Part shown: positions 13,398-20,214 of the stretch, in pieces
Position numbering within the stretch: the stretch's first letter is position 1
How the letters are laid out: every line of letters begins with the position of its first letter
NCBI GenBank assembly: GCA_964632355.1
Contig: CAZWBW010000046.1
Location: forward strand, 1 to 21,061
DNA length: 21,061 nucleotides
DNA from: JALOAP01 sp964632355
Lineage (GTDB): Bacteria; Chloroflexota; Dehalococcoidia; Tepidiformales; Tepidiformaceae
Direction of reading: 5' to 3'
Position numbers and translations under genes: made by a program
The notes under the pieces: model-generated
What the model was told of the DNA's origin: nothing
The model's input: only the letters and a program-made list of their open reading frames with translations
Database searches by the model: none

Positions 13398-13759
13398 CGC
13401 ACCTTCTCGACGCAACGACCGGCCGGCTAATCGCCGGCCGCGTGGAGTACGCAACGAACTGGTGGGCGCGGTTTCGCGGGCTGATGTTGCGCCGCTCGCT
13501 GCCACCCGGCGGTGCGCTGGTGATCGAACCCTGTTCGTCCATCCACATGATGTTCATGCGGTTCCCCATCGACGCCGTGTTCTACGACCGCGACTACCGC
13601 GTGACGAAGGTTGCGCGCCGCGTGCGCCCGTGGGTCGGCGTCGCCGCCGCCGGACGCGGCACCCGCGGCGTGATCGAACTCCCTGCGGGCGCGGCTGCGG
13701 GCATCGAACCGGGGCATCACCTGCACCTCGAACCGCGAACGCTGGACGCTGCCGCCTGA
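13394..13759 (+). CDS. DUF192 family protein
   Basis: A 121-residue protein of the DUF192 fold, whose molecular role is not established. Typical family segments are RFRGLMLRRSLPPGGALVIEPCSSIHMMFMRFPIDAVFYDRDYRV and the late GVIELPAGAAAGIEPG. Many homologues are exported, but here there is no signal peptide. The start is GTG at 13394, overlapping the ureohydrolase stop, which gives coupling; the residues before it would lie in another gene. No strong terminator is seen after it. Confidence 0.88.
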   Translation: MTHLLDATTGRLIAGRVEYATNWWARFRGLMLRRSLPPGGALVIEPCSSIHMMFMRFPIDAVFYDRDYRVTKVARRVRPWVGVAAAGRGTRGVIELPAGAAAGIEPGHHLHLEPRTLDAAA

Positions 13760-13926
13760 GTCCGCACCCCATTGGCCCCGCGTGGCGATAACGGGTTCGT
13801 AACTGGCGGCTGCAAAGTGATAAACATGGCAACACGTCCGCCATCGTGATACGCCGCTGGGATTGAGGCGCCGGATAAGGCTGGGCGATGGTGTTCCGAG
13901 CGGTAATTTCCGCACGGAGTGTGTGC

Positions 13927-14439
13927 ATGACCACTGCAGAGCCCAAGTCCTCGCTACCCGCAGCAAGCCTCGAATCGGCCCGCCGGGCCGACACGATCAG
14001 CCAGCTCAACGCCTGCCTCGCCACCATGATGGACCTCGCGGCAGCCGCGAAGCAGGCCCACTGGAACGTCCGGGGCGTCGCCTTCCGCGACCTCCACAAG
14101 ACGTTCGATACCATCGCCAGCGAGGCGCGGGAGTGGAGCGACCTCCTGGCCGAACGGGCCGTCACACTGGGTGGCACCGCCCACGGCACCATCCAGGACG
14201 TCGCGACGTCGACCAAGCTCCCGCAGTTCCCGACGGACGAGCACAACAGCGAAAAGCTCATCCGCGAGGTGCACAGCCGCGTCATCACCGCCGCCGAGCA
14301 GCTCCGTTCGTTCGCGAAGGGGCTCGACGACGAGCTCGTGACGCAGGACATCTGCATCGAGATCATCCGGGGCCTCGAAATGCGGGCATGGATGCTCGAC
14401 GCGCACCTTGGCGACCAGGGAGCGGGCAGCAGACCGTAG
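13927..14439 (+). CDS. dps: Dps-family ferritin-like DNA-protection protein
   Basis: A 170-residue miniferritin that stores iron by oxidising Fe(II) with peroxide and often binds DNA under stress or starvation. The inter-subunit ferroxidase ligands are conserved: His45 (KQAHWNVRG), His57, Asp61, and Asp72/Glu76 in SDLLAER. The N-terminal ~20 residues contain two Lys/Arg positions that could contact DNA. ATG 13927 is preferred over an upstream ATG because GGAG lies 8 bases upstream. A 167-base spacer precedes it, and a strong hairpin terminator follows at 14464-14487, so it is probably a single-gene transcript. Confidence 0.95.
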   Translation: MTTAEPKSSLPAASLESARRADTISQLNACLATMMDLAAAAKQAHWNVRGVAFRDLHKTFDTIASEAREWSDLLAERAVTLGGTAHGTIQDVATSTKLPQFPTDEHNSEKLIREVHSRVITAAEQLRSFAKGLDDELVTQDICIEIIRGLEMRAWMLDAHLGDQGAGSRP

Positions 14440-14463
14440 CACGCATCGCAGCCGAATGGCGGG

Positions 14464-14487
14464 AGTGGGCGCCGCAAGGCGCCCGCT
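14464..14487 (+). terminator. Hairpin terminator after dps
   Basis: GGGCGCC-GCAA-GGCGCCC forms a 7-bp stem with a GNRA tetraloop. Three further pairs (AGT with GCT, one wobble) make 10 in total. It starts 25 bases past the dps stop. The following TCTGCTGCCTC is only moderately U-rich. Confidence 0.6.
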
Positions 14488-14531
14488 TCTGCTGCCTCGC
14501 GCCTAGCGCACGAACGTCGCACGCTGTCCCT

Positions 14532-14960
14532 GTGCAACTCACATTCGAGGTGGAGGGCGAGGGCCTGCGCCCGGGCCTCCCCGGGGAGGGTGCGGCGCTG
14601 GTGGCCTTTATGTCGTTCGCGGTCACGCGTGGCTTCGGCGCACGGCATCCGCTCATCGCGCTCGCCGACCGCCTCCACGACGTGTACCGCGTCCCACTCG
14701 GCCCACTGACCACGTTCTACGAACGCGAGGTCGAGGACGCAGAGGACCGCGAAAAACTCGAGATGACCTGGCAGCCCGCCGCGGAACTCCGGGAGTCCCT
14801 CGAACGCCTCCTCGACGCCATCCGCGATGACGAGCAGGCGCACGCACTGCTCGCCCGCGCCGACGCCCGCGACCTGCCGCAGCAGGCCGAGGCGCTCCTG
14901 GACGAGGTCCGCGCAGCCGAGGCCGCCGGGAAGCGTGTGCGACTGGGGTACGTGCTGTGA
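14532..14960 (+). CDS. Hypothetical alpha-helical protein
   Basis: A protein of about 142 residues that I do not recognise. Residues 1-25 look beta-rich (QLTFEVEGEG). The rest is predicted helical and charged, with segments such as FYEREVEDAEDREKLEM, ELRESLERLLDAI and ALLDEVRAAEAAGKRVRLGYVL. There are no Cys and no membrane helix. The start is uncertain: GTG 14532 gives good coding bias but no Shine-Dalgarno, while GTG 14601 or ATG 14610 follow GGGGAGGG at 14582-14588. Its TGA overlaps the GTG of the next methyltransferase (GTGA), so the two are coupled and may work together. Confidence 0.7.
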   Translation: MQLTFEVEGEGLRPGLPGEGAALVAFMSFAVTRGFGARHPLIALADRLHDVYRVPLGPLTTFYEREVEDAEDREKLEMTWQPAAELRESLERLLDAIRDDEQAHALLARADARDLPQQAEALLDEVRAAEAAGKRVRLGYVL

Positions 14961-15586
14961 TTCGACGCCGAAAGAACGCCATTCACGCCCGCGAGGAGTA
15001 CGAGCATTCGATGCTCGCTGCGCTCACCGAGTCGCAGGCCGGGATGGCGCTCATAACCCCGCGCATCAACCGCATCATCGACCTCATCCAGCTCGCGCCG
15101 GGCCGGCGATACGTCGACATCGGCTGCGGAACGTCCGCGTTCGCGCACCTCATCGCGCAGCGGGCCGGCCTCGACGAGCCGCCGATCTGCTTCGACCTTT
15201 CGGCCGGCCGGGGACCCGTGGATGCGATCGCCTGGCCCGAAAAACTCCCGCTCCGCGATCGCTCGGTCGATTCGCTGACGTCGCTCTACTACCTGCGGCG
15301 CTTCGACGACGACGTGGTCCACGCGTTCGGAGAGGAACTCTCACGGGTACTCGCGCCCGGCGGCGCCGCCCTGGTGGTCGAGGTGGCGCCCGTTCGCAAC
15401 AGCTTCCTGAACCGCCTGCACGAGAAGGTGCTCTCGCCCGGCACGGCGATGATCGACCTGCGCGGCTGGGGACGGCTGGCGGCACTCTTCACGGAATGCG
15501 GCTTCGACGCCATCGACCTCGTGAACCTCGGACCATTTATCGTCCCGCCGATCCCCCGTGTGGGTGTGCTGCTGCGCCGCGCGTGA
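14957..15586 (+). CDS. Class I SAM-dependent methyltransferase
   Basis: A 209-residue methyltransferase of unknown substrate. Motif I is YVDIGCGTSAFAHLIA (about residues 52-67), the acidic loop is CFDLSAGRG, motif IV-like is DRSVDSLTSLYYLRRF, and the post-motif is LSRVLAPGGAALVVEVAPV. A basic N-terminus (IRRRKNAIHAREEYEHSML) precedes the fold. The start is GTG at 14957, inside the stop of the upstream hypothetical gene. The stop is three bases from that of the convergent small gene. This order resembles UbiE/Methyltransf_11 enzymes, but the context gives no pathway. Confidence 0.87.
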   Translation: MIRRRKNAIHAREEYEHSMLAALTESQAGMALITPRINRIIDLIQLAPGRRYVDIGCGTSAFAHLIAQRAGLDEPPICFDLSAGRGPVDAIAWPEKLPLRDRSVDSLTSLYYLRRFDDDVVHAFGEELSRVLAPGGAALVVEVAPVRNSFLNRLHEKVLSPGTAMIDLRGWGRLAALFTECGFDAIDLVNLGPFIVPPIPRVGVLLRRA

Positions 15587-15589
15587 CCG

Positions 15590-15853
15590 TCAGCCGCGGC
15601 GCGATCTTTCGTGCCCGTACCCAGCAAGGCCCGTCTTGATGCGGTCTTCGACTTCCTGGTCGGGGATTTCCGCGTGGCCGGCAACGAACCGCGCGATCGG
15701 GTCCTGGCCGTCGCCGGCGTAATCCGGCAACTCCACATCGCTGGCAGAGACCACTTCGATCCGCCCATCCGGGAACACGAAGACACCCTCGCCTTCGTCG
15801 ACCGTCTTCAACAGCGTCTGTACGCGCGGCACGAGGTCGTCGAACTTGTCCAT
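15590..15853 (-). CDS. Small hypothetical protein
   Basis: An 87-residue acidic protein I do not recognise. It begins MDKFDDLVPRVQTLLKTVDEGEGVFVFPDGRIEVV and later has DPIARFVAGHAEIPDQEVEDRI. It has one predicted amphipathic N-terminal helix, a short beta pair (GVFVFPDGRIEVV) and a helical C-terminus. There are no Cys and no membrane segment. AAGGAG lies 7 bases before the ATG, a clear start. It converges with the methyltransferase and diverges from the KimA-like transporter. Confidence 0.75.
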   Translation of the reverse strand: MDKFDDLVPRVQTLLKTVDEGEGVFVFPDGRIEVVSASDVELPDYAGDGQDPIARFVAGHAEIPDQEVEDRIKTGLAGYGHERSRRG

Positions 15854-15994
15854 CACACATCTCCTTGCCTTCGAACCTAGCGCGCTCCACCGACCGTTCG
15901 GCCACCCACGGCCGCATTGATACGACACCCACAGCCCGCCGCCCGCCAGTAGCACACGACTGCCCGCCGATGTCCGGCACGCACGTTCCGCTGG

Positions 15995-16003
15995 TGCTAC
16001 GGT
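15995..16003 (+). promoter_or_regulatory. Possible extended -10 promoter of the transporter
   Basis: TGCTACGGT fits the extended -10 form TGnTANNNT, 21 bases before the ATG at 16025. No -35 is visible. GAGGGG between it and the ATG serves as the ribosome site. Confidence 0.35.
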
Positions 16004-16024
16004 GACGAAGCAACGAGGGGCTGG

Positions 16025-18067
16025 ATGGTCGATCCTCCACCCACCAGGCCTGTCGAGCCGATCGTGCGGCCCGGGGGACGCGTTACCCGCTACCGCGTCG
16101 AACTCCCACACGCCGGCATCATCCCGACCGACGCCAGCCACTTCGAGGCCACGGAGTACGCGCGCCGCCGCACCGGCTGGGCCGGGCTCTGGCTCCGGGT
16201 CCAGGACTTGTTCCTCGGCAGGGTCGTGTCCAACGTACGGCTGGCCGAACAGCGGCTCAGCAAGAAGGTCGCGCTGGCCGTGTTCTCCTCCGACGCGCTG
16301 TCGTCGACGGCGTATGCGACGCAGGAGATCCTGCTCATCCTCGTGCTGGCGGGAGCGGGCGCAATTACCTACAGCCTGCCGATCGCGGCCGTCATCGTGC
16401 TGCTCCTCGGCATCGTCGTCATCTCGTACCGCCAGATCATCCGGGCGTATCCGCGGGGTGGCGGGGCCTACACCGTCGCGCACGAAAACCTCGGCGTTGT
16501 GCCGGGACTCGTCGCGGCCGCCGCGCTGCTTATCGATTACGTGCTGACCGTCTCGGTCTCGATCGCGGCGTGCGTCGAAGCCATCGTCGCTGCGTTCCCG
16601 GCCACGCAGGGCTGGTCGGTCGCGATGGCGGTATCGCTCGTCGCGGGTATCGCGCTCAGCAACCTGCGTGGGGTGCGCGAATCGGGCACCGCCTTCGCGA
16701 TTCCCACGTACGGCTTCGTGGTCGTGCTCGGCGGCACCATCGCCGCGGGCATCGTGAAGGTCCTCGTCAGCGACGACGCGAACTTGTTCGCTGTCGGCGA
16801 ACCCGATCGGCCAATCGCCGCGCAGCAGTCCGTCACGCTCTTCCTCATCCTGCGCGCCTTCTCGCAGGGCTGCACCGCGCTGACGGGCGTCGAGGCGATA
16901 TCGAATGGCGTTGGCGCGTTCAGGCCGCCCGAATCGAAGAACGCCGCGACGACCATGGCGGCGATGGCGCTGCTGCTGGGTTCGCTGTTCCTCGGCGTCA
17001 CGCTGCTCGCGCGGCACTTCGGCATTGTCTACGAACACGGCGACACCCAGACCGTCACGTCCCAGATCGGCGAGGAGGTGTTCGGCCGGAACGCCCTGTA
17101 CTTCACGCTGCAGTTCTTCACAGCGGCCATCCTCTTCCTCGCCGCGAACACCGCATATGCCGGGTTCCCGCTGCTGGGCGCCATCCTCGCGCGCGATGGG
17201 TACCTGCCGCGGATCTTCTACCAGCGAGGCAACCGGCTGGTGTTCTCGTGGGGAATCCTCGCGCTTACCGGCCTTTCGGTGCTCCTGCTCGTGGCCTTCG
17301 GCGCCAGCACCACGCGATTGATTCCGCTCTACGCGCTCGGCGTGTTCCTCAGCTTCACGCTCGCGCAGGCATCGATGCTGCGCCACTGGGTTCGCACGAA
17401 GGAACCGGGTTGGCGGCGCGCCCGGGCCATCAACGCCTTCGGCGCCACTGCAACGGCCGTCGTGTTCGTCATCATCCTCGTCACGAAGTTCACGGGTGGC
17501 GGATGGATGGTCGTGGTGGCGCTGCCCATCATCGCGCTCATCCTCTGGCACATCGGCGGGTTCTACCGCTCACTCGAACGGTCGCTCCGGGTGCCGCCTG
17601 AAGCAGTGCTTGATATCCGGCCACGCGGACCATCGCCGATCCCGGTCATCGTTCCGGTTCAGCGCATCAACCTCGCTGCGGTGATGGCGCTGGGCGCCGC
17701 CTGCGAACGAAGCCGCAGAGTCACCGCCGTCCACGTCATCGTCGACCCCGAAGACCGCTCGTCGGTCGAAGAGCGCTGGCGCCAACAGTTCCCCGGCGTT
17801 CCGCTGGTGGTCATCGATTCGCCGTACCGGACCGTAGCCGAACCGATCGCGCTTTACGTGAACGACCTGCTTCGCGCACCACCGCACGAGGTGGCGGTGC
17901 TGCTGCCACTCATCAAAGTGGAGCACTGGTGGCATCGGCCGCTGGTGAACCAGAGCGTGAAGGGGCTCGCATCGCTGTTGCGGGGCCGGCGGCACGTCGA
18001 TGTCGTACCCTATGTGTTCCACCCGGGGAGTCCGCACGGGCGCCGGCGAGCCCTCTCGGGTCCCTGA
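16025..18067 (+). CDS. KimA/YdaO-like APC-family potassium transporter
   Basis: A 680-residue membrane protein. A polar N-terminus of about 80 residues precedes the hallmark SSDALSSTAYATQEIL (88-103), close to the SSDxLSSxAY segment of the KimA potassium/proton symporter in the APC superfamily. About 12 hydrophobic helices run to residue ~510 (for example YSLPIAAVIVLLLGIVVISY, SLVAGIALSNLRGVRESG, WMVVVALPIIALILWHIGG). Residues ~535-680 form a soluble domain with a UspA-like pattern (PIPVIVPVQRINLAAVMALGAACERS; TAVHVIVDPED). In Firmicutes this type of protein is a high-affinity K+ importer inhibited by cyclic-di-AMP. No cyclic-di-AMP riboswitch is recognisable in the 171-base upstream region. 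The substrate is inferred from family only. Confidence 0.82.
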   Translation: MVDPPPTRPVEPIVRPGGRVTRYRVELPHAGIIPTDASHFEATEYARRRTGWAGLWLRVQDLFLGRVVSNVRLAEQRLSKKVALAVFSSDALSSTAYATQEILLILVLAGAGAITYSLPIAAVIVLLLGIVVISYRQIIRAYPRGGGAYTVAHENLGVVPGLVAAAALLIDYVLTVSVSIAACVEAIVAAFPATQGWSVAMAVSLVAGIALSNLRGVRESGTAFAIPTYGFVVVLGGTIAAGIVKVLVSDDANLFAVGEPDRPIAAQQSVTLFLILRAFSQGCTALTGVEAISNGVGAFRPPESKNAATTMAAMALLLGSLFLGVTLLARHFGIVYEHGDTQTVTSQIGEEVFGRNALYFTLQFFTAAILFLAANTAYAGFPLLGAILARDGYLPRIFYQRGNRLVFSWGILALTGLSVLLLVAFGASTTRLIPLYALGVFLSFTLAQASMLRHWVRTKEPGWRRARAINAFGATATAVVFVIILVTKFTGGGWMVVVALPIIALILWHIGGFYRSLERSLRVPPEAVLDIRPRGPSPIPVIVPVQRINLAAVMALGAACERSRRVTAVHVIVDPEDRSSVEERWRQQFPGVPLVVIDSPYRTVAEPIALYVNDLLRAPPHEVAVLLPLIKVEHWWHRPLVNQSVKGLASLLRGRRHVDVVPYVFHPGSPHGRRRALSGP

Positions 18068-18080
18068 TCAGCGATACACC

Positions 18081-18371
18081 ATGACGCTGCCAACCACCGA
18101 AACCGGCCTCGATATCGAATCGCTGAAGAAGCTCGTGCCGCCGTGGCGCGTGGTGCTCCACAACGACGACCACAACACCATGGACCACGTCGTTCGGGCG
18201 CTGCTCGCGTCCGTGCCGTCACTCACCGTCGAAGAGGCGGTGGAGATCATGCTCACCGCGCACAACCACGGCGAAGCCACCGTCACCGAATGCCCGAAAG
18301 AAACCGCGGAGCTCTACCGCGACCGCCTCGAATCGTTCGGGCTCACGGCGACGATCGAGCCCGCAGGGTGA
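18081..18371 (+). CDS. clpS: ATP-dependent Clp protease adaptor ClpS
   Basis: A 96-residue cytoplasmic adaptor that delivers N-degron substrates to the Clp protease. The core is complete: WRVVLHNDDHNTMDHVV (the Asn-Asp-Asp binding pocket), then AVEIMLTAHNHGEATVTECPKETAELYRDRL. The ATG at 18081 gives the family N-terminus. An earlier in-frame ATG would overlap the transporter. It starts 13 bases after the transporter stop without a clear Shine-Dalgarno, so it may be reached by read-through. No clpA/clpC neighbour is in the window. Confidence 0.95.
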   Translation: MTLPTTETGLDIESLKKLVPPWRVVLHNDDHNTMDHVVRALLASVPSLTVEEAVEIMLTAHNHGEATVTECPKETAELYRDRLESFGLTATIEPAG

Positions 18372-18655
18372 GTGCCAGGTGCTCGGTGCCCGGTGCTCAG
18401 TGAGCGCTCCGGGACTCGGACGCCGTTCGGAACCTGAGCACCCCGGTAGTCGAGGCCCACTGCGGCCTCGGGACCACGGATAGCGCCCCATCGAAGGCGC
18501 GAACGTCCACACGCCCGGAGCGGCGCGCGAAGCAAGCCGCGGCGACGCGGGATGAGTGCCCGGTGGGCCGCGCCCAGTCGAGGACTCAGGACTCAGCACC
18601 AGCGACCCGCCGCAGCCGATGGCCCGCTGAGCACTGTGCACCGGGCACTGGACAC
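18372..18655. repeat. Intergenic element of degenerate 7-bp repeats in inverted orientation
   Basis: This gene-free 284-bp stretch lies exactly between two convergent stop codons. The left arm is five 7-mers starting the base after the clpS TGA: GTGCCAG, GTGCTCG, GTGCCCG, GTGCTCA, GTGAGCG (18372-18406). The right arm, ending the base before the next stop, reads on the opposite strand GTGTCCA, GTGCCCG, GTGCACA, GTGCTCA (18655 down to 18628). The arms align as an imperfect inverted repeat with about 25 of 33 matches. Internal units include TGAGCAC (18435), GTGCCCG (18556) and two GGACTCA units (18582-18595). A 7-bp hairpin CGAGGCC/GGCCTCG is also inside. No coding signal is seen. Confidence 0.7.
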
Positions 18656-19090
18656 CTACCTCGGCTCGGCCACGAACAGCGGGATGACGCGCTCGGTGCG
18701 CTGCTGGTACTCGGCGTAGGGCGGGTAGGCTTCGACGGCGAGCTTCCAGAGCCGGTCGCGTTCGGTGGCGTCGGTCACTTCGCGGGCCCGCATCTTCATC
18801 ACCTCGGTGCGGTCGCGAATCTCGATGTCCGGGTTCGCGCGGAGGTTGTACACCCACACGGGGTTCTTCGGCGCACCGCCCATTGAGCCGACGAGCACGT
18901 AGTTATCGCCGTCCTTCACGCGCATCAGCGGCGTCTTCCGCAGGCCGCCGGTCTTGTTCCCGGTGTTGTAGACGATGATGACCGGCAGGCCGGTATCGCG
19001 AAGGGTCGTCCCTTCGGTGCCACCGGAGCGTTCGTACAGTTCGACCTGCTCGCGGACCCAATCGATGGCGGGCGGGATGTAGTCGGGCAT
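18656..19090 (-). CDS. Deazaflavin (F420)-type nitroreductase family protein
   Basis: A 144-residue split-beta-barrel protein of the DDN/DUF385 family, whose members bind cofactor F420H2 (or flavin/heme) and reduce diverse substrates. Family marks are YNTGNKTGGLRKTPLMRVKDGDNYVLVGSMGGAPKNPVWVYNLRANPDIEI and the C-terminal RTERVIPLF. The N-terminal residues 1-30 form a helix. GGAGGA about 8 bases before the ATG sets the start. It lies 12 bases after the first SDR gene and is probably in one operon with it. Whether this organism makes F420 cannot be seen here. Confidence 0.9.
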   Translation of the reverse strand: MPDYIPPAIDWVREQVELYERSGGTEGTTLRDTGLPVIIVYNTGNKTGGLRKTPLMRVKDGDNYVLVGSMGGAPKNPVWVYNLRANPDIEIRDRTEVMKMRAREVTDATERDRLWKLAVEAYPPYAEYQQRTERVIPLFVAEPR

Positions 19091-19102
19091 CGTGCTTCCT
19101 CC

Positions 19103-19897
19103 TTACTGGTTCGCGCCGAGGCCGAACGCCTCGAAGAGCTCCGGGTACTTCTTCAGGCTCTGACCGCCGTCGATATACAGCGACTGGCCGGTCATGAGCG
19201 ATGACTCGTCGGATGCGAGGTAGACAGCGAGCCGCGCGACGTCTTCCGGTTCGCCGGCACGGCCGATGGGCGTTTCGCGAAGGAACGCATCGTACACGCC
19301 CGGGGCCTGGCGCAGCGCCTCGGTGGCCGGCGTGTGGATCAGCCCCGGCCCGATGGCGTTCACGCGAATCCTGTGGCGGCCAAGTTCGAGCGCCGCCACT
19401 TTCGTGAGCATCGCAAGGCCCGCCTTGGCCGAACAGTACGCGGCGAACCCTTCGGTCGGCTGGATGGCGTTTAGGCTCGTGACGTTGATGATGGACCCGC
19501 CCTGGCCCGCCTCTATCAGGTGCTTCGCCTCGTGCTTGATGCAGAGAAACGTCCCGGTGAGGGAGACATCCAGCACCGTCTTGAAGTCGTCGAGCGGGTA
19601 GTCCTGGATTGGCGAGAAGCCACCGATCCCGGCGTTGTTGAACGCGATGTCGAGGCGGCCGAAGCGACGAACTGCCTGCTGCACCATCCGCTCGACCGCC
19701 GCTTCGTCGCGAACGTCGACGACGGCGCCATCGGCGTAGTTGTGCCCGAGTTGGCCGATCAGCGCTCCGATGCCATCGCTGTTCACGTCGGCGATCAGGA
19801 CGCGCGCGCCTTCTTCGACGAACACTTCGGCGGTGCGCTTGCCGATGCCTGATGCCCCGCCAGTCACAATGGCGACTTTGCCGTCGAGCTTGCCCAT
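19103..19897 (-). CDS. SDR-family oxidoreductase 1
   Basis: A 264-residue classical short-chain dehydrogenase/reductase acting on an unknown alcohol or ketone with NAD(P). The cofactor motif TGGASGIG is at residues 12-19 and NNAG near 90. The catalytic Ser/Tyr/Lys set is in VTSLNA...AAYCSAKAG, with VNAIGPG and LYIDGG near the C-terminus. An Asp after the second beta-strand (LIADVN) suggests NAD preference. ATG 19897 has GAGGAGGG upstream; the earlier in-frame ATG overlaps that ribosome site. It is followed after 12 bases by the F420-type gene. Confidence 0.93.
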   Translation of the reverse strand: MGKLDGKVAIVTGGASGIGKRTAEVFVEEGARVLIADVNSDGIGALIGQLGHNYADGAVVDVRDEAAVERMVQQAVRRFGRLDIAFNNAGIGGFSPIQDYPLDDFKTVLDVSLTGTFLCIKHEAKHLIEAGQGGSIINVTSLNAIQPTEGFAAYCSAKAGLAMLTKVAALELGRHRIRVNAIGPGLIHTPATEALRQAPGVYDAFLRETPIGRAGEPEDVARLAVYLASDESSLMTGQSLYIDGGQSLKKYPELFEAFGLGANQ

Positions 19898-19964
19898 CCG
19901 GTCCCTCCTCGTAGTCAGGCACATATTCGTGCACGGCGAGGAAGAGGCAAGGCGCGACCGGTGG

Positions 19965-20149
19965 TCAGCCGAGCACCGACAGCTTCGTCAGCCGAATCGT
20001 GCCCTCCGCCGTTTCGACACCGATGGCCCAGATGAACGCGCCGATGGCAGCAGCGCAGGGCCGTTCGTCGCGCCTTCAGCTCCGAGCATCGGCTCCGGGG
20101 GCGCGCCCGGGTCCATCACCACCCACCTTCCTTCGTCCGACTCGCTCAT
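19965..20149 (-). pseudogene. Short frameshifted coding stretch between the two SDR genes
   Basis: The 317 bases between the SDR genes hold one coding-like stretch in two frames. Reading from ATG 20149, one frame gives MSESDEGRWVVMDPGAPPEP and then MLGAEGA. A second frame, open only after a TGA at 20076-20078, gives CAAAIGAFIWAIGVETAEG and then TIRLTKLSVLG, ending at TGA 19965-19967. Both halves have G/C-rich third positions. One indel, most likely between about 20050 and 20078, would join them into a protein of about 62 residues. It is either a decayed gene or a sequencing error. I do not recognise the family. The rest of the spacer shows nothing further. Confidence 0.45.
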
Positions 20150-20214
20150 CTCCAACGGTCCGGGCCGTACCCGCCCGACCAACAACCTTCCCGCGAACCT
20201 GCACGGGCCCGTCG

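Noticed and set aside
13785..13880. Four GATA-containing motifs upstream of dps (13787, 13819, 13848, 13874)
   Set aside because: The shared core is only 4-5 bases with uneven spacing and no symmetry. This is not enough to call operator sites, though the first three have a similar G(C/T)GATA context.
15854..16024. A ydaO-type cyclic-di-AMP riboswitch before the transporter
   Set aside because: The region is too short downstream of any plausible promoter and shows no matching paired helices.
15590..17551. A 653-codon minus-strand open frame
   Set aside because: Only the last 87 codons (15590-15853), preceded by a strong ribosome site, look real. The remainder is antisense to the KimA-like transporter and consists of Asp/Glu/Arg-rich shadow sequence.
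18372..18655. A CRISPR array or insertion sequence in the clpS downstream region
   Set aside because: The units are 7 bp, degenerate and in both orientations with no spacers. There is no transposase or terminal target duplication.
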